A stretch of 64,000 nt of DNA, from contig CM059569.1 of the NCBI GenBank assembly GCA_030386875.1, forward strand, positions 41,455,842 through 41,519,841, given 5' to 3'. Both the position numbers and the translations under genes were made by a program. Below, one piece after another: positions 1-9,399 of this stretch. The notes beneath the pieces are model-generated. The model saw only the letters and a list, made by a program, of their open reading frames with translations, was not told where the DNA came from and made no database searches. Numbering within the stretch: the stretch's first letter is position 1; each line of letters begins with the position of its first letter. The DNA is from Morinoia aosen. Lineage: Eukaryota; Arthropoda; Malacostraca; Amphipoda; Talitridae.

Positions 1-37
1 GCTATGATTTTACAAAGCTAAAAGACTTGCGCAGGCG

Positions 38-602
38 GGCATGGACGGCAGATTGCAGACTCAGGGCTGCCTCGACGGCAGATTGCAGACTCAGGGCTGC
101 CTGTATTGCAGATTGCAGGCTCAGGACTGCCTGTATTGCAGATTGCAGACTCAGAGCTGTCTGGACTGCAGATTGCAGGCTCAGGGCTGCGTGTATTGCA
201 GATTGCAGACTCAGGGCTGCGTGTATTGCAGATTTTAGACTCAGGGCTGCATGGATTGCAGATTGCAGACTCAGGGCTGCCTGTATTGCAGATTGCAGGC
301 TCAGGACTGCCTGTATTGCAGATTACAGACTCAGAGCTGTCTGGACTGCAGATTGCAGGCTCAGGGCTGCGTGTATTGCAGATTGCAGACTCAGGGCTGC
401 GTGTATTGCAGATTTTAGACTCAGGGCTGCATGGATTGCAGATTGCAGACTCAGGACTGTCTGGACTACAGATTCCAGACTCAGAGCTATCTGGATTGCA
501 GGTTACAGACTTACAGCTCCCTAAATGGAAGACTCAGGGCTTCATGGATTGCAGATTGCAGACTCAAAGCTGTCTGGATTGTACATTGCAGACTCGGGAC
601 TG
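38..602. repeat. 30-bp minisatellite with 180-bp higher-order period
   Basis: About 19 tandem copies of a 30-bp unit built around ATTGCAGATTGCAGACTCAG followed by a GGCTGC-type segment. Copies differ by a few substitutions. The pattern of variants in 121-300 recurs in 301-480 almost base for base, including a unit reading GATTTTAGAC at 231-240 and 411-420, so six units form a 180-bp higher-order repeat. Because 30 is divisible by 3, all plus frames stay open, which explains the 165- and 197-codon open frames here. They have no recognisable domain and I do not call them genes. The array decays after about 500. Confidence 0.93.
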
Positions 603-1379
603 CGGATGCACTTCCATGCTCGTCATCTGCAGGCTTGCAGAATTCAAAGCCCAAACTTTGAGCCGCAGTTGCCCACAGTTGCCCGCGCCAATAAATTGAA
701 CTACCCTAGTTTTCCGGTTAACTTTTATTTAGCATTGCGGAAAAATTGGACGAGTTCAAATGGACGGGAAGCGGGCACAGCATCCCGTACCTTGAATGCA
801 GTCATTTGAACTCATTTACTGAATTTGAATGACGATGGCCGTGCTGATGTTTTCTTTGCGAGCTGCAGTACTCTCACGTGAACAGAATGTAAAATCAGTT
901 GAAAATATCTGCCTTTGGAACGAAGAAAACAGCGCTTTTGTGTCATCGGTTACGAAATTAGGAAATTAGGTCAAATTTAAATCATCTACTGCATTGATGG
1001 AAACTCTGAGTACTAGCTGAGGCTTATCGAGATAGGAATATCCCGTGAAACTGTGAAAATACTTTTTTTTCAACAGAATCCAAGTTCTTCAATCACTTAC
1101 GCTTTTACAAGAACTGATGCAGGGAAATTAATTTGCAACGATATAATTCCTCATTCATTCTTACCAACAATTGATTAGATCATTTGAATAATTTAAACAA
1201 TTTTAAAAATTTACAAAACAAATGATACAGCAGTAGATTTTGTCTTAAGTCTAGTACAATGGACACATTTGAGTATATCTACTTGCTAAAAGACACTTTC
1301 AAATTTTTTGCCGATACTTCCCACAGCCGCAGTGGATGCTAAGGCTTCAACAATGTTCATAAACAACGAGTCATTTGTT
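603..1379. other. AT-rich sequence without a recognised feature
   Basis: No long open frame, repeat family or RNA gene is visible. The sequence is ordinary AT-rich intergenic or intronic DNA between the first minisatellite and a TTAA-flanked element. Confidence 0.6.
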
Positions 1380-1383
1380 TTAA

Positions 1384-1610
1384 CCCTTTGACCGCATCGT
1401 GCTCCACCGGTGGCCACGGAGGGAATTTCATAATGCTGCTGACTGACCAGTACACTAACTCAATATTCATAAATACTTGATAAAAGCTAAACGAAGGTAT
1501 GATCCAGTTAACGTTCGCTATTTTCAAAATTGCGTACTATAATTGACTGAAAATTAGAGTTGGATGCCGAATATCAGTTAACCAATTTCAGTCAAAGAAA
1601 TTTCAGTTTG
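1384..1610 (+). mobile_element. piggyBac-like MITE, family A, copy 1 (right end decayed)
   Basis: The element begins directly after TTAA (1380-1383) with CCCTTTGACCGC, which resembles known piggyBac-type termini. Just inside lies the palindromic segment CCACCGGTGG. The interior (TTCATAATGCTGCTGACTG, then ATTCATAAATACTTG, then GATCCAGTTAACGTTCGC) aligns by eye with three further copies at 6762-6980 (inverted), 27703-27985 and 35260-35478. There is no coding capacity, so it is non-autonomous. The right terminus is not clean here; homology fades near ATCAGTTAACC. The family assignment rests on the TTAA site and terminal bases only. Confidence 0.65.
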
Positions 1611-1914
1611 TCAGTTTGTAATTTTAATTTCAGTTTGTCGACGCTGTCAAAGTTCTCAGAAATCCATCACAAACCGGCGATCGGAGCGACATTGCCAAAG
1701 CCCTTGACTCGAGTCTGACAGAGTGCTGGCAAAATCTCGAGCGAAGTAGGAACCTCGGGGGCGTCAATAGCAGCTGCTGTCGAGATAAGTCTCGACGTAT
1801 TGCCTTCTACGTCCCATGAGACCGAGTCTCCTATGTAAATGTCATGAGCCGTACTCGCACGCTGCTCCATAACGACCGGGGCGCTTCTTTGCGAGCAGGG
1901 ATAGCCTAGTAAAT

Positions 1915-2262
1915 GTGGGCATGCGACAAATGCACGACGGGTACAGCATGTAGCACTTGAGAGCTACAGTAACTCTGTCATGTGAAACTCTCATGCGAAG
2001 TTATCATGTTAATATGTCGCAGTCATGCAAAAGTATGCACTCGACAAATGCCCGACGGGGACAGCATGTAGCAGTTGAGAGCTGCAGTTACTCTGTCATG
2101 TGAAACTTACTACGAAAATAGCATGTTAAAGTGTGATAGTCATACAATAGAAACTATATCGTCATTATTCTTTCACATTCACGTAAGCTCTGTCAAACTG
2201 TCAAATGAGACTCACGTACAAAATCAGAGTGCTAATGTGTGACAGTCATACAGAAAAATGTA
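1915..2262. repeat. About 118-bp tandem duplication plus a partial third copy
   Basis: The segment beginning GACAAATGCACGACGGG at 1925 recurs from 2043 as GACAAATGCCCGACGGG. Both copies continue through ACAGCATGTAGCA, GAGAGCT and CTCTGTCATGTGAAACT. A more diverged partial copy follows around 2190-2260 (CTGTCAAATGAGACTCACG, GTGACAGTCATACAG). No ORF is involved. Confidence 0.75.
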
Positions 2263-2872
2263 ATGATTCAGAGTAATACATTCAAGCAAAGTTATTCGTA
2301 TCCTAGCTGATATTTTGAATGTATTGTCTCAGATGAACGCAATTGCTATATCAAAGAAAAAATTAAGACGCACACGTTAGGGTATTATTCACGTGAGAAA
2401 ATCCTGTTCGTATAGGGGGCTAAGCATGAAGCTTTCTTTAGAATATCGCGGCGTTGGAGCGATATTCCGCCTAGAGAAGCTGGCGAGCGCTGTTCTTCAG
2501 CCATTTTGCAAATTTGTATGCACACCATTGAGCTGGTTTGCAGTCCTCCGTGTCCACTGCCACCAGCTCAAAATTTAGCCGAGAACAGTGAGAGCGAAGC
2601 GAAAAACGCAGGAGTTCGGACGACACCAGTCACGCGTCTTTCGATCCCGTTCTTGTGCGAGAGAGCACTCGAGCTGCTCAAGAAAAACTCGACTTGCCAC
2701 CGAGAGACTTACGACGGGAATACAGAGTGCCCGCAATTCCCGGATGTATTCCGGTTGCGCAATTCGCTTTCTACTTGATTTTTCACGCATCCTCAAAACA
2801 ATGACGGAGCAATGAAGGAAAAGTAAACAATGGCTTTAATAACCGCTGTATGGAGCCGCGCTTCGTTGGTTC
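2263..2872. other. No recognised gene; moderately GC-rich patch
   Basis: Several overlapping open frames of 61-90 codons on both strands lie in 2390-2815, but none has a recognisable domain, and their overlap in opposing frames suggests chance. The base composition is somewhat more GC-rich than the flanks. Confidence 0.5.
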
Positions 2873-3598
2873 TTAGGATGAGTGAACCGCTGGGGAGGAA
2901 TCCTTTATGGAAGTCTTAACTGTTGGCAGCGCTACGAAGCAACTGTCTTGCTTTGTAATATCTTCGAAAGAAGTAGCCTGGTTGCTACAGAAGCATCTTG
3001 CGTTATGAGAAACAGAATATTTTCTAAATGACAATAAAAATCTTTCTCTGAGCGACAAAGTACGTTTTGAAAAATTGAAAGTTACATCATCAGGGTTACA
3101 TGAAGAGAGTGCGGATTTTACACCTAACTGGGACAATTTCCTATCGTGAGTCTGCTTCAAAGTATCAATATATTTAGCGGTTTTACGCTGTACAAACAGT
3201 TTAAGACTTGAAAAATCTAATGTGCTGACTATGGTTGACAAAGAATTTTGAATAGACAACAGTTGGGCTTCCAGTTGTTGAAGTCTGCGCTCCTTCTGTC
3301 GGATTTCCTGGTCGAGTAGCTGCTCCTGAAACTTCAGGTATGCTTCAGTTTGTTGCAGATATTGCTTATATAGCTTAAAGGCTAGAAATTTTGGCACGAC
3401 TTGGTACGCCTTGCAGCACACCAGATAGTGTAGATCCTGCTTAGTTTTCGCCAGTTTTCGTGAACACTGCTCAAATTTTCGAAACCACAAAAGTCCATCT
3501 TGGCCATATCTATGACGTAAAATATCAGAAATTGGACGATTGGCAGGAAACCTAAATTTTAGTATAAAAAGAAACACAAGGGTCACAATAAAAATCAT
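2873..3598 (-). pseudogene. Penelope-like retroelement ORF, N-terminal region (copy 1, minus strand)
   Basis: A 241-codon frame starting with ATG at 3598. It opens with a hydrophobic stretch (IVTLVFLFILKF, residues 3-14), then a basic helical region (about 30-85) containing VVPKFLAFKLYKQYL, and a charged, probably coiled-coil segment (about 80-145, QEIRQKERRLQQLEAQLL). A motif at about 170-190, VTFNFSKRTLSLRE, resembles the segment that precedes the reverse transcriptase in Penelope-like elements (a V-N-L-S..L...E pattern). No RT or endonuclease domain follows; after about residue 190 the sequence diverges from its inverted twin and stops. It is therefore a truncated retroelement fragment. 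The family call is from motif resemblance and is not proven by a search. Confidence 0.65.
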
Positions 3599-3605
3599 CT
3601 ATTTG

Positions 3606-3654
3606 CACTCAGACCAGCTGGTTTCGACTTTTCATTTTCAATGAAAGCTTCTGA
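3606..3654 (-). ncRNA. Partial hammerhead-ribozyme-like motif in the left arm
   Basis: Mirror copy of the motif described at 4003-4054. Read on the minus strand it has a stem-II-like hairpin, then GTC-GAAA, a palindromic CCAGCTGG and TC-TGAG. The upstream CTGANGA core is not intact (it reads CAGAAGC), so activity is doubtful. Confidence 0.3.
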
Positions 3655-3850
3655 AACAAAAGGACAAAAATTTTTTTTTTACACTCAATATTACAAAGTA
3701 TTAAAAAAAAACACTTGCAACACTTCATAGGAAATTTACATGGGTCCTTGATAAAAAAATATATAAAAAAAAACGAAAACTAAACTAAATCATTGGGTGT
3801 ACAGGGGCACGGCAATTTGATCGGTGTTGAGCTGCGGTCTATGTTTGGTT

Positions 3851-3857
3851 ATATAAA
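3851..3857 (+). promoter_or_regulatory. TATA-like box in the centre of the PLE inverted repeat
   Basis: ATATAAA lies in the unique spacer about 200 bp upstream of the plus-strand ORF. Position and sequence suit a TATA-type element, but AT-rich DNA makes such matches common. There is no other support. Confidence 0.2.
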
Positions 3858-4002
3858 GGGATTCTAAAATTCTAATATCTACCCATGTAAAAATATCTAC
3901 CTAATATTTACCCATGTAAATTTCCTATGAAGTGTTGCAAGTGTTTTTTTTTAATACTTTGTAATATTGAGTGTAAAAAAAAAATTTTTGTCCTTTTGTT
4001 TC

Positions 4003-4054
4003 AGAAGCTTTCATTGAAAATGAAAAGTCGAAACCAGCTGGTCTGAGTGCAAAT
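4003..4054 (+). ncRNA. Partial hammerhead-ribozyme-like motif in the right arm
   Basis: After a hairpin (GCTTTCAT, 4007-4014, against ATGAAAAGTC, 4020-4029) comes GAAA (4030-4033), an eight-base palindrome CCAGCTGG (4034-4041), then TC and TGAG. This matches the 3-prime half of a hammerhead: the G12-A13-A14-A15.1 core, a very short palindromic stem III, and a GTC cleavage triplet (4041-4043). Stem I could form between TTTG..TCA just upstream and TGA..CAAA downstream. The conserved CTGANGA box is missing, replaced by CAGAAGC. Short palindromic stem III hammerheads are known from Penelope-like elements. The motif may be a decayed or atypical example. Confidence 0.33.
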
Positions 4055-4056
4055 AG

Positions 4057-4665
4057 ATGATTTTTATTGTGACCCTTGTGTTTCTTTTTATACTAAAAAT
4101 TAGGTTTCCTGCCAATCGTCCAATTTCTGATATTTTACGTCATAGATATGGCCAAGATGGACTTTTGTGGTTTCGAAAATTTGAGCAGTGTTCACGAAAA
4201 CTGGCGAAAACTAAGCAGGATCTACACTATCTGGTGTGCTGCAAGGCGTACCAAGTCGTGCCAAAATTTCTAGCCTTTAAGCTATATAAGCAATATCTGC
4301 AACAAACTGAAGCATACCTGAAGTTTCAGGAGCAGCTACTCGACCAGGAAATCCGACAGAAGGAGCGCAGACTTCAACAACTGGAAGCCCAACTGTTGTC
4401 TATTCAAAATTCTTTGTCAACCATAGTCAGCACATTAGATTTTTCAAGTCTTAAACTGTTTGTACAGCGTAAAACCGCTAAATATATTGATACTTTGAAG
4501 CAGACTCACGATAGGAAATTGTCCCAGTTAGGTGTAAAATCCGCACTCTCTTCATGTAACCCTGATGATGTAACTTTCAATTTTTCAAAACGTACTTTGT
4601 CGCGCAGAGAATATTTTCTTCTTCATTTTCCGCAAAATTTTGAATTGAGGAGCATTTACCCCTAG
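4057..4665 (+). pseudogene. Penelope-like retroelement ORF, N-terminal region (copy 2, plus strand)
   Basis: A 202-codon ATG frame immediately preceded by an in-frame TAG. It is identical to the minus-strand copy at 2873-3598 over about 185 residues, apart from K/I at residue 15. It has the same hydrophobic start, basic region, coiled-coil segment and VTFNFSKRTLS motif. The C-terminal tail (REYFLLHFPQNFELRSIYP) differs from copy 1 and looks closer to the family pattern, in which an N-F-.-L-P segment follows. It stops before any reverse transcriptase. Either this is a truncated pseudo-LTR copy or the ORF continues through splicing to an exon that is not present here. Confidence 0.65.
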
Positions 4666-5115
4666 GGTAATTTATGCGTACTTTCAAGTGTGATAAAATC
4701 GATACGAAAGACGAATAAATCCTGGGATGATTTTGTTACACAACTGATCTTGTAGAAATTGTACGGAGTAATGAATAGAAGGGCAAAAAAAATCTGTCTG
4801 CAATACTGCTTTGATTTATTATACAAGGGATAGGAATGTTACGGATAGGTGTTCCATTTTTTTAGCGGTACATTTATCGAATGAGGTGTTTGCAATTAAT
4901 CGCTTCCTTGTGTTGTTTCCGTGTGAGCTAACTTGGGATGGCCTCTGCTGCGGCGTGCCTTTCAAAATTTAAGGGTCTAATAATTGCACAATTTATTTAC
5001 AGCTGTTGGACATGTCGGTTCATGAATGCGTGCGAGAAAAGTTGCAAATAGATAATTCAGAATAAAAGACTAATTTTTTCGAAACAGATAAACATCAACC
5101 TCAGTTGTACCTGAT
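4666..5115. other. No recognised feature
   Basis: AT-rich flank between the PLE inverted repeat and the 21-bp minisatellite. There is no ORF of note. Confidence 0.55.
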
Positions 5116-5119
5116 CCTT

Positions 5120-6252
5120 TCTCAGTTAAACCATAGTATTCCTCAGTTGAGCCTCAGTATTCCTCAGTTGAGCCTCAGTATTCCTCAGTTGAGCCTCAGT
5201 ATTCCTCAGTTGAGCCTTAGTATTCCTCAGTTGAGCCTCAGTATTCCTCAGTTGAGCCTCAGTATTCCTCAGTTGAGCCTTAGTATTCCTCAGTTGAGCC
5301 TCAGTATTCCTCAGTTGAGCCTCAGTATTCCTCAGTTGAGCCTCAGTATTCCTCAGTTGAGCCTCAGTATTCCTCAGTTGAGCCTCAGTATTCCTCAGTT
5401 GAGCCTCAGTATTCCTCAGTTGAGCCTTAGTATTCCTCAGTTGAGCCTCAGTATTCCTCAGTTGAGCCTCAGTATTCCTCAGTTGAGCCTTAGTATTCCT
5501 CAGTTGAGCCTCAGTATTCCTCAGTTGAGCCTCAGTATTCCTCAGTTGAGCCTTAGTATTCCTCAGTTGAGCCTCAGTATTCCTCAGTTGAGCCTCAGTA
5601 TTCCTCAGTTGAGCCTCAGTATTCCTCAGTTGAGCCTCAGTATTCCTCAGTTGAGCCTTAGTATTCCTCAGTTGAGCCTCAGTATTCCTCAGTTGAGCCT
5701 CAGTATTCCTCAGTTGAGCCTCAGTATTCCTCAGTTGAGCCTCAGTATTCCTCAGTTGAGCCTTAGTATTCCTCAGTTGAGCCTCAGTATTCCTCAGTTG
5801 AGCCTCAGTATTCCTCAGTTGAGCCTTAGTATTCCTCAGTTGAGCCTTAGTATTCCTCAGTTGAGCCTCAGTATTCCTCAGTTGAGCCTCAGTATTCCTC
5901 AGTTGAGCCTCAGTATTCCTCAGTTGAGCCTCAGTATTCCTCAGTTGAGCCTTAGTATTCCTCAGTTGAGCCTTAGTATTCCTCAGTTGAGCCTTAGTAT
6001 TCCTCAGTTGAGCCTCAGTATTCCTCAGTTGAGCCTCAGTATTCCTCAGTTGAGACTCAGTATTCCTCAGTTGAGCCTTAGTATTCCTCAGTTGAGCCTC
6101 AGTATTCTTCAGTTGAGCCTCAGTATTCCTCAGTTGAGCCTTAGTATTCCTCAGTTGAGCCTTAGTATTCCTCAGTTGAGCCTTAGTATTCCTCAGTTGA
6201 ACCTTGGTATTCCTCAGTTGAACCTCAGTATTCCTCAGTTGAGCCTCAGTAC
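5120..6252. repeat. 21-bp minisatellite, about 54 copies
   Basis: Highly homogeneous tandem array of a 21-bp unit (CAGTATTCCTCAGTTGAGCC plus one base), with the commonest variant being C/T in CCTCAG or CCTTAG. Since 21 is a multiple of 3, an apparent 388-codon frame encodes about 54 seven-residue PQLSLSI repeats. There is no upstream coding context or signal peptide, so I treat it as a repeat artefact. Diverged units occur only at the two ends (about 5120-5150 and 6195-6252), as expected for homogenisation of the centre. Confidence 0.96.
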
Positions 6253-6757
6253 TCCAGCATTTGACATCTGAAAATTAATTCAACATTACACTGAAAGTTA
6301 GTATACGTGCCCAGTCTAAATTGACGAGGCCCTACATTTCAAGTCTCGGTAACTTTAAAACAATGCATAAAACTGTCGGACACCACTCCATGGACTATAT
6401 GATGCTTATATAACCTGCAGGAACCATTGCTCAAAGGTTGTTCACAGAATCCTGGAACATCCCGTATATTTTACATCACTACACTACGGCCATTATTACG
6501 GATCACCGGAATCGTGATCAATGAAAGCCACATGCTATGGTGGCTTGCGACGGGTACGTGCCCTCGGTTGTGATTATCGACAAGAAAAATACGCAATTTT
6601 CTGCCGGCAGTCCAGCACAAGTCACAGCCTTATAATGACCGCCTCTGTGGAACTGACGTCCGACGTAATGTGTGATGGAATGCGACTGATTCACTAGTCC
6701 TACGCGAAAAAAACTAAACTCAAAAGATGCATCCTGAATAATTTCACACCTACACTC
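6253..6757. other. No recognised feature
   Basis: Unique-looking sequence between the 21-bp array and a MITE. There is no long ORF. Confidence 0.55.
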
Positions 6758-6761
6758 TCAA

Positions 6762-6980
6762 CACTTTGACTGCGGCAGGTAAAACTGAGGTTTAATATTC
6801 AACTAAATTTAGAGTCATTTGTAGGAAGCAATGTTGAAAATAGCAAACATTAACTGATTTGCGCCTCTATTTAGCTTTGATTTGGTATTTATAAAAATTG
6901 GTTTCGTGACTACTGGTCGGTCGGCAGCATTATGAAAATCCCCTCCGTCGCCACCGGTGGCGCACGTAACAGTTGAAGTG
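6762..6980 (-). mobile_element. piggyBac-like MITE, family A, copy 2 (complete, inverted)
   Basis: A 219-bp element with ends CACTTTGACTGC (from 6762) and, on the other side, GTTGAAGTG (to 6980), flanked by TCAA and CTAA, which are probable decayed TTAA target duplications. The palindrome GCCACCGGTGGC lies at about 6951-6962 near one end. On the minus strand it aligns with the copies at 1384, 27703 and 35260. There is no coding capacity. Confidence 0.7.
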
Positions 6981-6984
6981 CTAA

Positions 6985-7660
6985 GCCGAAAATTGGCGAG
7001 CGCTGTCGAAACTGGGCAGCTCTGACTCGAATAAGACTCATGTCAGCACATTGTACTTTGTTTGAGTATGCATCATAATTTAAAGCTCCTTATCCATCGA
7101 ACACGGCATTTCAATCCAATTTGTACTTAGAAATTACATAGAAGCGAAATGATAGATAAGAACGAAGATTTGTTAAGCTCATAGGACTTAGACCTTCAAA
7201 CTTTGAGCGTGCCATTCTTTGAATTATATCTATATTTAACACGGCTGATAGGCTAGGCTGATTTCAGGTTTTCAGAATTACGATGGGGAGAAAAATGAAA
7301 CTATCATGAACCATGATTCGAAAGTTCATGATTATATGTTGTCTTGAGCTAGCTATTGGTGCACACGGTGAGTATAAATATTCATATATTTCTTACATGT
7401 TAAAAAAATTGTTATAAACCCAATTTTAATTTCGAGTCTAGTAACTCTAGGGTCGTGTCTTTAATTCTGCAAAGAATATATTTTGGAGTCTGATTTAATT
7501 TGAAATAGAGTTTGAACGTCCTTTAGATTCGTTAGAAATATCGTTCGGAATGTTTACCAGTTTTTCGGAAAAGAGGCATACATTGTTTCGAAAATCTAAT
7601 GGCAGTGAATCAACTCCACACCAGCACATAAAATGAAAGTGAGTGCCTCTGCAGGCAATA
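6985..7660. other. No recognised feature
   Basis: AT-rich sequence with no supported gene. Confidence 0.55.
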
Positions 7661-7667
7661 AAATAGG

Positions 7668-7945
7668 ATAACTAAGGGAATAAAATAGAGTAAGCCATGG
7701 AGCATAACTAAGGGAATAAAATAGAGTAAGCCATGGAGCATAACTAAGGGAATAAAATAGAGTAAACCATGGAGCATAACTAAGGGAATAAAATAGAGTA
7801 AGCCATGGAGCATAACTAAAGGAATAAAATAAGGTAAGCAGGAGAATATTACTAAGGGAATAAAATAAGGTAAGTCACGGAGTATAACTTGGGTAAGTCA
7901 GGGAGAATAACAAAGGGAATAAAATAGGGTAAGTACAGGAGTATA
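7668..7945. repeat. 36-bp minisatellite, about 7-8 copies
   Basis: Tandem units of the form AACTAAGGGAATAAAATAG then AGTAAGCCATGGAGCAT. The first four or five copies are nearly identical; later copies diverge (AAGGTAAGCAGGAG, TCACGGAGTAT) and shorten. The 67-codon minus-strand frame over it is a by-product. Confidence 0.92.
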
Positions 7946-8087
7946 ACTGATTGCTGTCTATCACGACATAATATACACCATTTCATGAGTCAGGAAATGT
8001 GATGCGTGGGAGGTATGCTCACGTATGTTCACCGGCAGCAGCTACGGTTTTGTAGCAATCTGACGCGAGACAGACGGTACTTAGTAC

Positions 8088-8245
8088 TCTGCGGTACAGT
8101 GAAGGATACAGTGTAACCACATGTGAGGAATATTTTTTGTGTCAGTGATTGTGTTGTGTCTTGCGGTACTGTAAAGGATACAGTGCGATTACCCTAAATT
8201 TTAGTGAGAATTATTCATATTTTAACGCAGATTGTGTTGTCTCTG
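8088..8245. repeat. About 72-bp tandem duplication
   Basis: TGCGGTACAGTGAAGGATAC at about 8090 recurs as TGCGGTACTGTAAAGGATAC at about 8163. Both are followed by a GTGA-(G/A)AATTATT-like segment and TTGTGTTGT. Confidence 0.65.
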
Positions 8246-9179
8246 TGTCACTACTATTTAGTTCAATGGAAAACATGAAAGAATTTTTTTGACTATAATT
8301 TTATGTGAGTTGAACGCCTATACAAAAATAATCTTAATTTCATCACATCGATTAAAAAAGGTTTCTTTCTAGCCATACAAATAAACAAACGGAGAGAACG
8401 CATTTACAAATTTCTAAAAGTGCTCAAAGAGACCAATTCAGTCAATTCTCCAGCGTCCATAAGTGCCATTTCGTAAATTTTGGGCCCGGAATAAGAAAAA
8501 CTTGCGTGGTGTTGATCAAATTCCCTCCATGTGTCTCTAAAGTATTCCTTATATTCGATGATAATAATAATCACACGTTTATTATTATGCTTAATAGGCA
8601 TTCGACAAGGAAACTTCTATCAACTGAAGTTTATGGGTTGAAGCAAATTGTATTTCAGTGTCATGGAAACCGAATTCCATTTCCTTAGCCTTAAAACAAA
8701 TAAAAACAGAATAAAAAAGTCGCAACTTTCTCTAGTCCTCAATTTTACCTCAGAGGAATACCTAAAGCCTGCCGCAGGTCTCTGAACACAACTTCATTTC
8801 ATCATATTTCATTTTATTAGGATCTTACGATAGGGTCATAATCAAATATTCAGGTAAATTTGAATATTCTCTCCTGAGGGACTCATTCATTGCCTCGTAC
8901 CTGCGATAATAAGGACGACAGTAGGTCGTATTTCTATCTCAGCCTTTCTGCAGCGTCATTTTTCTTCCGCAGTTTGAGGAACAGGCAAGTTGTCTGGCAA
9001 ACTACAAGCAACAAATTCATTTTAATGGCACATCCTCATATTTTCTTAGCTTGGAAGAAGCACCTTATGAGACAGGGAGGGAGAAGTTGATGCGTGATAA
9101 AATGTGAGTCATCCAAGTGCTTTCGCTCCCGGATGACAGCTTCAGGCTATATGTTTGCGCGACAAATGATCGTGTACAG
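8246..9179. other. No recognised gene
   Basis: The open frames present (60-66 codons, both strands) overlap in conflicting orientations and show no domain. Confidence 0.5.
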
Positions 9180-9182
9180 TAG

Positions 9183-9265
9183 TGGTGGTGTGCTAGAAAT
9201 AATATTGCTACCATTGATGCACTCTAGAAATATTATTGCCGTCACTATTGTACTCTACAAATCAT
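9183..9265. repeat. Short degenerate tandem repeat (about 35-40 bp)
   Basis: Segments resembling CTAGAAATAATATTGC recur at about 9192, 9224 and, more diverged, about 9255, with an outlying similar stretch (CTAAAAATAATATTGC) at about 9373. Confidence 0.4.
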
Positions 9266-9399
9266 ATTGCTTGAGCTATATTATTTTTAGAGTCCTACAT
9301 AGGCATCTTTTACTCGTGCCATACCATTTAAAAAATTATATTCAGGTAACTTATTATACATTAGGGAGTGTTCTAAAAATAATATTGCTTAACTAAGGC

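Larger units (their letters stand above)
3045..4615. repeat. Large head-to-head inverted repeat, probably PLE pseudo-LTRs
   Basis: The left arm (about 3045-3745) is nearly the exact reverse complement of the right arm (about 3910-4615), roughly 700 bp each, with a unique 164-bp centre. Each arm holds the same untranslated leader followed by the same N-terminal ORF reading outwards. Penelope-like elements are known to carry pseudo-LTRs that include the leader and start of the ORF and can be arranged in inverted orientation, which fits this structure. The near identity of the arms points to a recent event or ongoing conversion. Confidence 0.85.

Noticed and set aside
1667..1870. 67-codon minus-strand frame in a GC-richer patch
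   Set aside because: Short, no domain, no supporting splice or start context.
5105..6271. 388-codon PQLSLSI heptad-repeat protein
   Set aside because: A 21-bp period automatically preserves frame; no leader, no domain outside the array.
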